This document shows positions 35,094-43,732 of a stretch of 64,000 bases of DNA, piece after piece. Every line of letters starts with the position of its first letter. Position 1 is the stretch's first letter. The position numbers and the translations under genes were made by a program. Below the pieces are notes generated by a model that was given only the letters and a program-made list of their open reading frames with translations, ran no database searches and was not told the origin of the DNA. Source of the DNA: Salipiger abyssi. GTDB lineage: Bacteria; Pseudomonadota; Alphaproteobacteria; Rhodobacterales; Rhodobacteraceae. Location of the stretch: contig NZ_CP015093.1 of assembly GCF_001975705.1 (NCBI RefSeq), positions 1-64,000 on the forward strand, read 5' to 3'.

Positions 35094-35966
35094 ATGACGG
35101 ACCAGCATGTTCCCGCCCTGCGGCGGCGCTTTCTTGAGGATATGCGGATCAAGGGGCTGATGCCCAAGACGCAGACGATGTACCTGCGGGCGATGCGCGA
35201 GTTCACCCGGTTCCTGGGGCATTCGCCCGATACGGCGACGCCGGAGGAGCTACGGGCTTTCCAACTGGACATGAAAGAGCGCGGCATCGGTGCGCCGACC
35301 TTCAACAACCGGCTGACGGTGCTGAGCTTCTTCTTCGCGACGACCTGTCCGCGTGCGGAGATGAAGAGGCACATGCGCTATCAGCGGGCGGCGAAGAAGA
35401 TCCCCGTGGTGCTCAGCGCCGGGGAGGTTACGCGCATTCTCGAAGCCGCCCCGGGGCCCGGGCTCAGGTATCGAGCCGCCTTCAGTGTGGCCTATGGTGG
35501 TGGCCTGCGGGCGAACGAAGTCACCCATCTGAAGGTCGGCGATATCGATAGCGGCCGGATGCTGATCCGTGTCGACCAGGGCAAAGGCCGCAAGGATCGC
35601 CATGTGATGCTTTCGCCCAGCCTGCTTGCGCTCTTGCGCGCTTATTACCGCGAAGCGCGGCCCGCAGGCTGGCTATTCCCCGGCCGCAATCGGATCGATC
35701 CGATCTCGACACGGCAGTTCAATCGGGCGTTCGGGGTGGCCTGCGATTTCGCGGAGATCAAGAAGAAGGTCTCGCCCCATACCCTGCGGCACAGCTTCGC
35801 GACGCATCTGCTGGAGAGTGGGACCGACATTCGGGTGATCCAGGTGCTGCTCGGCCACGCCAAGCTGGAGACCACGACGATCTACACCAAGGTGGCGACC
35901 AAGACGATCCGGGATGTGACCAGTCCGCTCGATCTGCTGGTGCGACGGGAGGCCGGAGCCGGATAA
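35094..35966 (+). CDS. Tyrosine recombinase of IS91-like copy 2
   Basis: A 290-residue tyrosine recombinase identical in translation to the copy at 18033-18905, with the full set Arg139, His229, Arg232, His255 and Tyr264. AGGAGG precedes the ATG. The transposase gene starts 13 bases after its stop. Because both copies are intact, recombinase function may persist even where the partner transposase is broken. Confidence 0.92.
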   Translation: MTDQHVPALRRRFLEDMRIKGLMPKTQTMYLRAMREFTRFLGHSPDTATPEELRAFQLDMKERGIGAPTFNNRLTVLSFFFATTCPRAEMKRHMRYQRAAKKIPVVLSAGEVTRILEAAPGPGLRYRAAFSVAYGGGLRANEVTHLKVGDIDSGRMLIRVDQGKGRKDRHVMLSPSLLALLRAYYREARPAGWLFPGRNRIDPISTRQFNRAFGVACDFAEIKKKVSPHTLRHSFATHLLESGTDIRVIQVLLGHAKLETTTIYTKVATKTIRDVTSPLDLLVRREAGAG

Positions 35967-35978
35967 ACGCCGACCCCG

Positions 35979-37181
35979 ATGGCCCGCCCCAGACTGGAGG
36001 TGGCGGATATCTTCCGCGCTCATGGTGCTGCTTACCGTCGTGACAATGCTGGCCACCTGAACCTGCCGCAGTTGAAGGTGATGTCGGCGATCGAGAACTG
36101 CCGGACCGCCGCCCTTGGCGGGCATGTCGCGGCGTGTACCAAATGCGGCCACGAGCACGTTGCGTACAACTCGTGCCGCAATCGGCATTGCCCGAAATGC
36201 CAGGGCGTCGCGGCGCGGGATTGGATGGCCGCCCGGATGGAAGACCTACTGCCCGTCGAGTATTTCCACGTGGTCTTCACCCTGCCAACTCCGATCGCGG
36301 ACATCGCCTATCAGAACAAGTCAGCGGTCTATGGCCTTCTGTTCAAGGCGTCGGCTCAGACCCTGCTAACCATCGCCGCCGATCCCAAGCATCTGGGCGC
36401 GCGGATCGGTATGACCAGCGTGCTGCACACATGGGGCTCGGCGATGACCCATCATCCCCATGTCCACGTCATCGTTGCGGGTGGCGGGCTGTCGCCAGAC
36501 GGCACCCGGTGGGCCGCCTGTCGTCCCGGGTTCTTCCTACCGGTGAAGGTCCTGTCGAGGCTGTTCCGACGCCTGTTCCTCGAAGGGCTATTGATGCTGC
36601 ACCAAGCTGGCAAGCTGGCGTTCTTTGGCAATCTGTCGGAACTGGCCGACCCCGACACATTTGCGGCTCATCTCGTGCCGCTGCGCAAGGCCAACTGGGT
36701 CGTCTACGCAAAGCCCCCCTTCGGCGGCCCGGCGGCGGTACTGGCTTATCTGAGCCGATACACCCACCGCGTCGCGATCTCAAATCATCGCCTTGTCAGC
36801 GCGGACGCCGGCACCGTGGCCTTCCGCTGGAAAGACTACCGCATCAAGCGCGGTGACAGAATGAAGCTCATGCGCCTGCCCGTGGCAGAGTTCATTCGCC
36901 GGTTCCTCATCCATGTCCTGCCATCCGGCTTCCACCGTATCCGCCACTCAGGCTTCCTCGCCAACGGCATACGCCGCGACAGGATCGAGAAGATCAGGCG
37001 TCTGATCGATACGGGTCGAGAGCCAGATCAGACGACCGGGGAGGACGGCCGTACCGACCCGGATGAGCACGACCTGTGCCGGGCATGCCCCAGATGCGGT
37101 GGCGTGATGCGCATCGTCGAAACCTTCGCCCGCGGCCAGCCCCCGAAGTCCCGCGCGCCGCCGTGGGAGGATGCCGCATGA
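35979..37181 (+). CDS. IS91-family Y2 (HUH) transposase, intact
   Basis: A 400-residue rolling-circle transposase. It has an N-terminal Cys cluster (CTKCGHEH, then CRNRHCPKC, about 53-74), the HUH motif HPHVHV (159-164), paired tyrosines Tyr257 and Tyr261 in YLSRYTHR spaced by four as in IS91, and a C-terminal CRACPRCGG Cys motif. It nicks and transfers one strand from the hairpin end. This is the only intact transposase in the window and could move copy 1 in trans. Confidence 0.93.
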   Translation: MARPRLEVADIFRAHGAAYRRDNAGHLNLPQLKVMSAIENCRTAALGGHVAACTKCGHEHVAYNSCRNRHCPKCQGVAARDWMAARMEDLLPVEYFHVVFTLPTPIADIAYQNKSAVYGLLFKASAQTLLTIAADPKHLGARIGMTSVLHTWGSAMTHHPHVHVIVAGGGLSPDGTRWAACRPGFFLPVKVLSRLFRRLFLEGLLMLHQAGKLAFFGNLSELADPDTFAAHLVPLRKANWVVYAKPPFGGPAAVLAYLSRYTHRVAISNHRLVSADAGTVAFRWKDYRIKRGDRMKLMRLPVAEFIRRFLIHVLPSGFHRIRHSGFLANGIRRDRIEKIRRLIDTGREPDQTTGEDGRTDPDEHDLCRACPRCGGVMRIVETFARGQPPKSRAPPWEDAA

Positions 37182-37440
37182 TCCAACCGTCACAACCGGC
37201 CCTGCAATCCAGAGACGTCGGCCTCGTCAGCATGCCCAATCGCCGAAAATCTGCATCACGACAGGCCGATGACCGCAAAGCCAGACATCAATCCCCGACC
37301 TCGAAGCGTGAAAATCGACAGGCCCGCGCTCCTCAACGTCAATGGGGCCGCAGTTCAGGGCATCCACGGCCCGGACCTGAGCCACAATCCCCATAGCACC
37401 GAAATCTGCCCGCGCTTTCCTCCTTGTCAGATTTATCGCC

Positions 37441-37461
37441 GCTGGATGGCAAGCATCCAGC
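37441..37461 (+). repeat. Terminal hairpin of IS91-like copy 2
   Basis: GCTGGATG-gcaag-CATCCAGC, the counterpart of 16539-16559, 21 bases from the element end and downstream of the transposase. It is the likely origin-side end. Confidence 0.6.
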
Positions 37462-37559
37462 AGCCACAAACCTTAGACAAAGGGTGCATTCGCTGCGGAT
37501 GCGCAGATGGCTGCTTCAGGTTTGGCGCACCGATAGGACATTGCAGCAGGTCGCGCCGG

Positions 37560-37910
37560 TTAGTCCGTATAGCTTTGGCAGGCATCAACTCCGTTGGCTG
37601 TCGAGGCAAGTAGCTGATCTGCATCACGGATGAGATCGGCGACCCGCCTGTCCGCCAGACGATACCGAACGAAGCGGCCTTTGCTGCGGCGACTGACCAG
37701 CCCGCATTCCAGCAGACAGCGCAGATGGTTCGAGACGTTGGGCTGACCCAAACCCGTATGCCCGACGATTTCCTGCACGTTGCGTTCGTCCGACACCAGC
37801 GCATCGAGGATCGTCAGACGGCTGGGATCGCTTAGGCCCCGGAAGAGCTTTGCCCGCAGTTCCAGTGTATCGGGTGCCGAAAGATCGTCTTGAATGTTTT
37901 GCGCTGTCAT
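37560..37910 (-). CDS. ArsR/SmtB-family metal-sensing repressor
   Basis: A 116-residue winged-HTH repressor: LRAKLFRGLSDPSRLTILDA, then the recognition helix GLGQPNVSNHLRCLLECGLV and the wing SKGRFVRYRL. Cys residues occur at about 65 and 69 (LRCLLECG) and near the C-terminus (DACQSYTD), and may bind soft metals, as in CadC/CmtR-like proteins. It is divergent from the CDF transporter, with a 63-base gap holding an inverted repeat over its own start codon. It probably represses both genes until metal binds. Confidence 0.88.
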   Translation of the reverse strand: MTAQNIQDDLSAPDTLELRAKLFRGLSDPSRLTILDALVSDERNVQEIVGHTGLGQPNVSNHLRCLLECGLVSRRSKGRFVRYRLADRRVADLIRDADQLLASTANGVDACQSYTD

Positions 37911-37927
37911 ATCATTATCCACTGATA
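37910..37927. promoter_or_regulatory. Candidate ArsR operator
   Basis: TATCA and TGATA arms separated by eight bases, overlapping the ArsR start codon and lying 47 bases before the transporter start. The placement suits autorepression; the arms are short. Confidence 0.4.
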
Positions 37928-37973
37928 CGTTAGCAGCGTACCTTTTCGCCCGCCACCACAAAAAGGATCGCAC

Positions 37974-38825
37974 ATGAGCCAGCCCGATAACAGCAAGTTG
38001 GCGACAGCCTCCTCCCCGATCCGAATGCGGGTGCAAGGCATGGACTGCGCGAAAGATGCCGCCGAGATCGAGCGCGCGGCCCGGTCTGCGGGCGTGGCCG
38101 AAGGCGACGTGAAAGTGTCCGCCGCCACCCACATCATGACATTGCGGATCGCGGACGGCGATCTGCCGAAAGTGCGGCCCGCGCTCGACGCGACCGGCTA
38201 CGGTTTCGAGAAGATCGAGGACGGTGATACATCGTCCGATCCGGCCTACAAGGACCCGAGCTATCGCCGCGCGCTCTGGATCGTGGTCGCGCTCAATCTC
38301 GGATACGGCGTGGTCGAAATGTTCGGCGGGTTCTTGTCCGGTTCGCAGGCGCTGAAGGCAGACGCGCTCGATTTTCTGGGCGATGGTGCGATCACGTTTC
38401 TGGGCCTGCTCGCCATCGGCTGGAGCCTGACATGGCGGGCGCGGTCGGCGATGATCCAAGGCGTGTTTCTGGGCCTTCTGGGCCTTGGCGTTGTCGGCAG
38501 CACGCTCTGGCGTGTCCTCAACCAGACCACGCCAGAAGCCGGGTTGATGGGAGCCTTCGCGGTAGGTGCGCTGATCGTAAACATCCTCGCGGTGCTGCCG
38601 CTGCTAAAGCACCGCAAGGGTGATGCCAATATGCGAGCCGTCTGGCTGTTCTCTCGCAACGACGCCATCGGCAACCTCGCCGTGGTCATCGCCGCCGGGC
38701 TGGTCGCGTGGCTTGGCAGTGCATGGCCCGACCTGATCGTCGCGTTCGCGATCGCGGGGCTTTTCCTGCATTCGTCGTGGATGATCATCCGCGATGCCCG
38801 GAGTGACTTGGTGGAAGCTGACTAA
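37974..38825 (+). CDS. CDF-like cation efflux protein with degenerate HMA domain
   Basis: A 283-residue protein. Residues 15-85 form an HMA-like domain in which the usual GMxCxxC is GMDCAKD, so one metal Cys is missing. Residues 97-275 form a cation diffusion facilitator core with six hydrophobic segments and metal-site residues in DALDFLGD and NDAIGN. It probably exports Zn2+, Cd2+ or a similar cation. An AAGGA site precedes the ATG, and the ArsR repressor is divergent. The pair is bracketed by IS91-like copy 2 and R1 copy b. Confidence 0.85.
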   Translation: MSQPDNSKLATASSPIRMRVQGMDCAKDAAEIERAARSAGVAEGDVKVSAATHIMTLRIADGDLPKVRPALDATGYGFEKIEDGDTSSDPAYKDPSYRRALWIVVALNLGYGVVEMFGGFLSGSQALKADALDFLGDGAITFLGLLAIGWSLTWRARSAMIQGVFLGLLGLGVVGSTLWRVLNQTTPEAGLMGAFAVGALIVNILAVLPLLKHRKGDANMRAVWLFSRNDAIGNLAVVIAAGLVAWLGSAWPDLIVAFAIAGLFLHSSWMIIRDARSDLVEAD

Positions 38826-39076
38826 CTCCATCATGGTGCGACGCGCCGGACGAAAGCCGACATTCGCGCGCCCCGCAGCATCGGTGAGTCTGGGCTCGAA
38901 GCAGACTTGCGGCGGCGTAGCAAGCCCCACGCCCTGGCGCGCCAGGTCTGTGAGCGGCTTCGTCCCTGGGCTCTAAGCCGTCCTGCATCGGCGCGGCGCG
39001 GGCAATCCCTTGGTCGCTCTTGGCGCGACGTTAATTTCGGCTTTGAGAGGTCCTCCGAACCATGGCTTCGTCCAGG

Positions 39077-39102
39077 AAAGTCTCGCCATGGCGAGACTTT
39101 TT
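39077..39102 (+). terminator. Rho-independent terminator inside R1 copy b
   Basis: The same 24-base palindrome plus T run as at 34022-34047. It would end transcripts coming from the CDF gene. Confidence 0.8.
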
Positions 39103-39163
39103 GCGCATCCCGACGCGCCCACCGCTATATCCAAGTCATCGCCCATAAAGGAGAGACTTGCCC

Positions 39164-39727
39164 ATGATGCCCCCGACCGCTGCCCTGGAGGCCCTCACCA
39201 CTGCCCCGCTCATCCGCCTTGAAAACGTGCCGCGCAATGTCCCTGGCCTTTACCTGCTGCATGATCATGAGCAGGTCCCGCGCTACGTCGGCAAGACGAT
39301 GAACCTGCGGCACCGGGTCTGGAGTAACCACTGTGCCGGGGATGAGAACAGCCACAAGTTCGTGGCGGCCTACAATGCCGGCCGTCTTTGGCACAGCAGG
39401 AAGAATGCCCTGAGCGACGCGGGGGACGGCATGGTCGCCAAGGAGTTGCGGAAACTCCTGGCGCGGGAATTTTGCCGCGCCCGCGTCCTGCCTCTGCCGG
39501 CGATCAGCGAATACGACCTTGGTGTCCTGGAGGACAGGGTTCGGGCCATTGCGCCCGAACCGATGAATGACTGGAACGATATCAAGCAGATCCCGACCAT
39601 GGAGCCCGTGGAGCTGGTCGACAGGCTCCTGGATCAAATCGGCTGGACCGCGGATCAGCGCGCCAAACTCGATCGCCAGGCCGCCCGGTGGGCAACCTGG
39701 AAGACCGGGGAACGCGCAGCCGCATGA
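39164..39727 (+). CDS. GIY-YIG domain protein (R1 copy b)
   Basis: A 187-residue protein identical to the product of 34109-34672, including the Gly-Leu-Tyr and Tyr-Val-Gly signature. The shared upstream DNA means both copies have the same promoter and ribosome site. Identity over the entire gene points to a recent duplication or ongoing gene conversion. Confidence 0.78.
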   Translation: MMPPTAALEALTTAPLIRLENVPRNVPGLYLLHDHEQVPRYVGKTMNLRHRVWSNHCAGDENSHKFVAAYNAGRLWHSRKNALSDAGDGMVAKELRKLLAREFCRARVLPLPAISEYDLGVLEDRVRAIAPEPMNDWNDIKQIPTMEPVELVDRLLDQIGWTADQRAKLDRQAARWATWKTGERAAA

Positions 39728-40011
39728 GGCAGCTCGGACTGGGCGTGCGCCGATCTGCCCCGGGCTTACCCGGGGCGGATGCCTGTCAGGTGAGGACCAG
39801 ATCGACCGCGTTCTCGCGTCCGTCCCGGCCGAACTGCGGGCTCGAACCGGTCATGCAGCGCTGCGGCTGGGCGCACACAGATCCCCAAGGTGCGCTGTCA
39901 ATCCCGGCCCTTAACCGCCGTTCGACGGCGAACGCTGCCCTGGGCGCTTCCGTCCCAATTCAGCCATCCGCGTTTTCGGTTTGGCGCGCCCACGTTTGGC
40001 CTGTCCGCGGC

Positions 40012-40476
40012 TCAGCGCCCCGCGCGGCGGACAGTCAGATTGCCCATCTGATCACTTTCCACGAACAGCGCAGGAGGGCAGCTCCCCGATAGGCATCTGC
40101 CGGGATCGAAAACCCATCTCCGCGCCGCGCACCCATGCGCGGTCGTGCCGGCAATACTGCTGATCGTCCCATCTGAATTGCGGACAATGTCATGCAGATG
40201 ATCGGGCGGCAGCGGGAGTGTCAGCGGAAAGTCACGGGCCCAGCTGCTCTCGACATCATCAAACGGAAAAACGCGCTGATGCGGAGGGATATCGGCCGGG
40301 TAGGTCACCGGGAAGACCGTGCGGCAGCTGTCGCCCTCCGGTACCTGCCTGATGCTGAAGACGATGGCCTCGTCACTGAGACCGGTGGTCTCATTGTCCG
40401 GAGCAGTGGTTTGTTGCGCTTTGCATGCGGCAAGAAGTGCCAGCGTGACCACGATCGCAGAGCCTGCAAGTCTCAT
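40012..40476 (-). CDS. Lipoprotein, paralogue of the 44395 gene
   Basis: A 154-residue lipoprotein with a signal peptide and lipobox LLAAC. The mature part has SCRTVFPVTYPADIPPHQRV, RNSDGTIS and GRCLSGSCPPALFVESDQMG. These blocks align with RVRFPITYPADVPPHARQ, SNADGTIT and GQCVSGDCPPATFYPSRDMG in the protein at 44395-44922. The four conserved Cys suggest two disulphides. It is anchored in the outer or inner membrane; its function is unknown. It is read leftwards, away from the LuxR-type gene. Confidence 0.8.
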   Translation of the reverse strand: MRLAGSAIVVTLALLAACKAQQTTAPDNETTGLSDEAIVFSIRQVPEGDSCRTVFPVTYPADIPPHQRVFPFDDVESSWARDFPLTLPLPPDHLHDIVRNSDGTISSIAGTTAHGCAARRWVFDPGRCLSGSCPPALFVESDQMGNLTVRRAGR

Positions 40477-40652
40477 TCGGAGTCCCTCTTCTTGCCCGCC
40501 CCGGCCGACCCGAAGGCCAATTGCGCCCAAGACAGCGATGCCAAGCCTTGCACACGGGCGACGCTGAATACCCGGACCCGTCCGGACAAGCCGTCAATTC
40601 GGACGACACGCATAGGGGCGTGTTCGGCGCAGTCACGGCCCGTCACCGGAAC

Positions 40653-41414
40653 TCAGATCCATCCGCGCCGAATGGCACGAGCGACTGCCGCCGTACGGTT
40701 TGAAGTATCGAGCTTGATCTGGGCGCGGGTCAGGTATTCGCGGACACTGCGCTCCGAAAGGCGCAGTGTATCGGCAACGGCGCCGGTCTGCGCCCCTTCG
40801 GCGAAGAGGGCCAGGACCTGCCGCTCCCGCAGCGATAGCGCCGGACCCTCGCCCGGATCGGTCAGGAGCGCCATGAAGGCCTGCCCCGCCATTTGAAGAA
40901 CGGACGCATGGGATCGCATGAAATGGCCGGTCTCCGCCCTGTCTTCGTCGCCCCAGGCCGACAGGATCGACACTTTACCCGATCGAGGAGAGACAAGCGG
41001 CAAGGCAAGCGCGTGATATTGCCCCTGGCTTTCGACCAGGTGCCTGCAGATCGGCGTGAAGGCGGATTCGGCCGACCCGTCGAGGACATCCCGGTGCGAG
41101 ATCATTAGCGGAGAGGTGAACCGCGAGAGGAACATCAGCGTCGGCCTGAGATGCCACAAGTCGGGATCGCTGGCGGTGCGCAGATCGCCGCGATAGCCTC
41201 GGACCTTTGCATCGTATTCCTCGTCCCAGATATGCCCGAAACTGTGGCGCGGCTGGTGGAACGGGTTTCTTTCGCTCAGGTCCAGCCCGTCATGCAGGGC
41301 GGTGCGGGAGAGGCCGGCCTTTGCAAGCTGGCGGGAGAACGCAGCCCAGGCAGCATCCGCGTCATCAGCCCAGGTGACCGCATCGGCCAAGCCTATGATA
41401 TCCAGACGATGCAT
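40653..41414 (-). CDS. LuxR-family transcriptional regulator
   Basis: A 253-residue regulator with an N-terminal autoinducer-binding-like domain (about 1-165) and a C-terminal LuxR HTH (LSLRERQVLALFAEGAQTGA, then LRLSERSVREYLTRAQIKL). The open frame extends to 41483 with a TTG, but that extension is antisense to a decayed second luxR, so I prefer the Met of MHRLDIIGLADAV. No luxI lies in the window, so it may be a solo receptor. It probably controls the surrounding secreted-protein genes. Confidence 0.85.
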   Translation of the reverse strand: MHRLDIIGLADAVTWADDADAAWAAFSRQLAKAGLSRTALHDGLDLSERNPFHQPRHSFGHIWDEEYDAKVRGYRGDLRTASDPDLWHLRPTLMFLSRFTSPLMISHRDVLDGSAESAFTPICRHLVESQGQYHALALPLVSPRSGKVSILSAWGDEDRAETGHFMRSHASVLQMAGQAFMALLTDPGEGPALSLRERQVLALFAEGAQTGAVADTLRLSERSVREYLTRAQIKLDTSNRTAAVARAIRRGWI

Positions 41415-41448
41415 CTCGCGGAATACGTTAGCCAGTCGAGAACGCGTC

Positions 41449-41762
41449 GTCAAAACTGCCGACTTGGCGGCCTGGGGGGACAAGGACAGTGGCGACTTTG
41501 GCGCCTATGTGCAGGCCCACGTCGATCTTCTGCAACTGGCGGGTTCCCATTTCCTCGGGATGCTGGATGTGAAATCTCCCGTCGGGTCGGATGGGGGGGC
41601 GCATCAAACGGCCTTTCCGAACGCGAACGACAGGTGCTCGCACTCTACGCCCGGGGCTTCAGGCCGGCCGGCGCCGACGATCGTCTGCGCATCTCGGAAC
41701 GGTCGGCCAACGAAGACGTGGCGCCGGCGCGCCGGAAGTGGCGGGCGCGGACGCGGGCCTAA
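41449..41762 (+). pseudogene. Decayed LuxR-type regulator remnant
   Basis: Plus-strand translation gives LAAWGDKDSGDFGAYVQAH and, in another frame, GLSERERQVLALYARGF and LRISERSANEDV. These align with LSAWGDEDRAETGHFMRSH and LSLRERQVLALFAEG in the regulator next door. The 5' two thirds are missing, and the frame breaks near a seven-G run (41593-41599). It is oriented head-to-head with the intact gene. Confidence 0.75.
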
Positions 41763-41802
41763 GCCGTCGCACGGGCGACGATCCTCGAGCTTCTGTGCCC
41801 GG

Positions 41803-42348
41803 TCACTCGGTGAGGTCGGCCTCGCCCTCGATCGACACCTGCATCGTCGCGGGCCCGGCCCCGCCGTCCGACACGGGCTCGCCCATGTAGTCGACCTGCG
41901 TCAGCGTGGCGGTGATCGAGAACGCCACGTGGTCGTCGTCGCGCTGCACCTCTGCGCTTTCGATCACGCGCGACGTGTCCCCTGTCCCGAACTCCCACAA
42001 AGTCTGGGGCGGGTCGTCCGGCAGGGTGACGCTCAGGCTGGTGATCGTGGACCGCGCCTGCGGGCCGGAGATCGACAGCGCGACACCGGGGTCTTCCCAG
42101 CTCTCACCCGGCTCGCCCGAGAATGCCTCGATCGAAACGGTCGACGTGGGGCCGACGACGATCTTCTTCGCGTAGCTTTCGTCGTTCTCGGCGTCATAGG
42201 GCACCCAGAGATCGAAACTCTCGCCGTCGATGACGGCCGTCGCGGTGCCGGCCACCTCGTAGTCGGCGGCCGCGAGGGGCGTCGCCGCGACCGTCACCAG
42301 GGCAAGGCCCCAGCATGCAGCCGGTCGAAAATCTGCGAGTCTGGTCAT
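41803..42348 (-). CDS. Secreted protein of unknown function
   Basis: A 181-residue protein with a signal peptide (about 1-31, cut after PLAAA/DYEV). The mature part is acidic and beta-rich (YEVAGTATAVIDGESFDLWV, ITSLSVTLPDDPPQTLWEFG, VAFSITATLTQVDYMG), with no Cys and no family I recognise. AGGAGC precedes the ATG. It faces the opposite way from the four genes to its right. Confidence 0.7.
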   Translation of the reverse strand: MTRLADFRPAACWGLALVTVAATPLAAADYEVAGTATAVIDGESFDLWVPYDAENDESYAKKIVVGPTSTVSIEAFSGEPGESWEDPGVALSISGPQARSTITSLSVTLPDDPPQTLWEFGTGDTSRVIESAEVQRDDDHVAFSITATLTQVDYMGEPVSDGGAGPATMQVSIEGEADLTE

Positions 42349-42612
42349 GGCGAAGCTCCTCTGTTCTCTCTGCGCCGCATCCCCGGCCGCCGCGAGAGCG
42401 TCACCGATGGCGGCCTGCAACGCTCTGATCGCCCGTTCGCCGGGAACGGCGCCGGGCACCGTCGCAAGTCGTATGACCGTCGCGCAAGTCGTCCGTTTTG
42501 ACGACACGACAGAGGGTGCCCGATTTGCAAGGGATTAGATCAAGAACATAGCCTTTGCGCATCGGGATCGTTCACGGCGGCCCCGCACCGTGGCGCCAAA
42601 GAGCGAGGGTCC

Positions 42613-43689
42613 ATGAATGTAATCGAAAAAACGCCCACGCGCCTGGTGATCCGTGGCTGGAAGACAGGCGCATTCTTCATGGCAGCGGTGCTGATCGGGT
42701 TTCCGATCGGAATGTACTTTCTCATGGTCCGGGACGAGCCGGCCACAATCTGGATAAACCTGTTTGCCGCTGCAATCTGCGTTGCGCTTCTCATCCGCAT
42801 GGTTTTCCGCGAAAGGATCACGTTCGACGCCGTGAAAGGCGAGGTCGTCTTCGATCAACGCCTGCTGCTCCGCCGAAAACATCGGACCGCGGCCCTGACG
42901 CCCGTCAGCCGTGTCGAGATCGACAGCACCACCACATCCGACAACAGACCAAAGCGGCGCCTGGTTCTCGTGACCGGCCACGAGCGGACGCCCTTCACCG
43001 AGCTCTATTCCAGCGGGAAGTTCGACAAGGAACAGACGCTTCTGAACGACTGGCTGCAGGAGGTCTTCGCCGACACCTGGCGTCAGGACGCCGCGCGCCT
43101 GCGCGCCGCCCCGCGGGCCGAGGCGGACGAGGATGTGGCCGGGGGGATCAGGCGGGTCCGGCACTCCGGAACGGGCCTCACGATCCACGTGCCGCGGGAC
43201 TGGAGCGCCGCGGTCAGCGAGGACAAGAGCGGGCCGCTGATCCTCTTCGGCGTCACGCTGCTGCAGCGCCTCGACCGGCCCGGCCCCAGGCGGGGCGTCG
43301 ATGAGGGCGGGCAATGGAATACCCTGCTCGTGGGCGGCGCCGAGGATGCGGGGCTGAAGCTGACGGTGCATGACGGCCCACTGACGCAGACCCTGACCGA
43401 AAACCTCGAAGGCCCATGGTCGAAGCAATGGGGCGCCGAGGTTCTCCAGACCAAACCGGAGGTCGAGATCGGGTCCATGCGGGGGTTCTCGGTCGCGCGT
43501 CACATCCCCGCCGGCGCCACCGTGCCGACCTTCGGCAAGGTCTCGGAGCCCTGCGCGACGCGCCAGCTCTGGCTGGGCGCCGCCACCCTCCACGTCGAAG
43601 TCGTCGGGCTGGCCCGGGTGGACCATCCCGACATCCAGTATGCGATCGACGCGATGTTCGCCTCGATCCGCGCCCCCGGTTCGGCATGA
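42613..43689 (+). CDS. Membrane-anchored protein of unknown function
   Basis: A 358-residue protein. Two N-terminal hydrophobic segments (about 19-39 and 47-63) form a hairpin, followed by a PH-like stretch (ERITFDAVKGEVVFDQRLLL) and a soluble C-terminal domain (about 180-355) with GLTIHVPRDW and FGKVSEPCATRQLWLG. I do not recognise the family. It is the first of four genes read rightwards. Confidence 0.68.
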   Translation: MNVIEKTPTRLVIRGWKTGAFFMAAVLIGFPIGMYFLMVRDEPATIWINLFAAAICVALLIRMVFRERITFDAVKGEVVFDQRLLLRRKHRTAALTPVSRVEIDSTTTSDNRPKRRLVLVTGHERTPFTELYSSGKFDKEQTLLNDWLQEVFADTWRQDAARLRAAPRAEADEDVAGGIRRVRHSGTGLTIHVPRDWSAAVSEDKSGPLILFGVTLLQRLDRPGPRRGVDEGGQWNTLLVGGAEDAGLKLTVHDGPLTQTLTENLEGPWSKQWGAEVLQTKPEVEIGSMRGFSVARHIPAGATVPTFGKVSEPCATRQLWLGAATLHVEVVGLARVDHPDIQYAIDAMFASIRAPGSA

Positions 43690-43732
43690 GACAGGACATG
43701 GGACCGCGCGCCACCACAAATTCCGGAGCAAC

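Larger units (their letters stand above)
34955..37482 (+). mobile_element. IS91-like element, copy 2 (both genes intact)
   Basis: A 2,528-bp element with a tyrosine recombinase and a Y2/HUH transposase, inverted relative to copy 1. It is flanked left by R2 and right by DNA starting GGTGCATTCGCTGC. Both ends lie at ACAAG/ACAAAG-type sequences, reminiscent of the CAAG/GAAC targets of IS91. The exact ends may be a few bases inside the shared region. Confidence 0.9.
38892..39910 (+). repeat. 1,019-bp direct repeat R1, copy b
   Basis: Second copy of R1 in the same orientation. Together the copies flank a 4,036-bp segment with R2b, IS91-like copy 2 and the metal module. It begins 66 bases after the CDF stop and just after a GCCGACATTCG segment. 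Confidence 0.93.

Noticed and set aside
16518..37482. Composite transposon with the two IS91-like copies as ends
   Set aside because: IS91 elements move by one-ended rolling circle, one transposase is broken, and the segment between them is the element's own transfer core. An inversion substrate is more plausible than a transposon.
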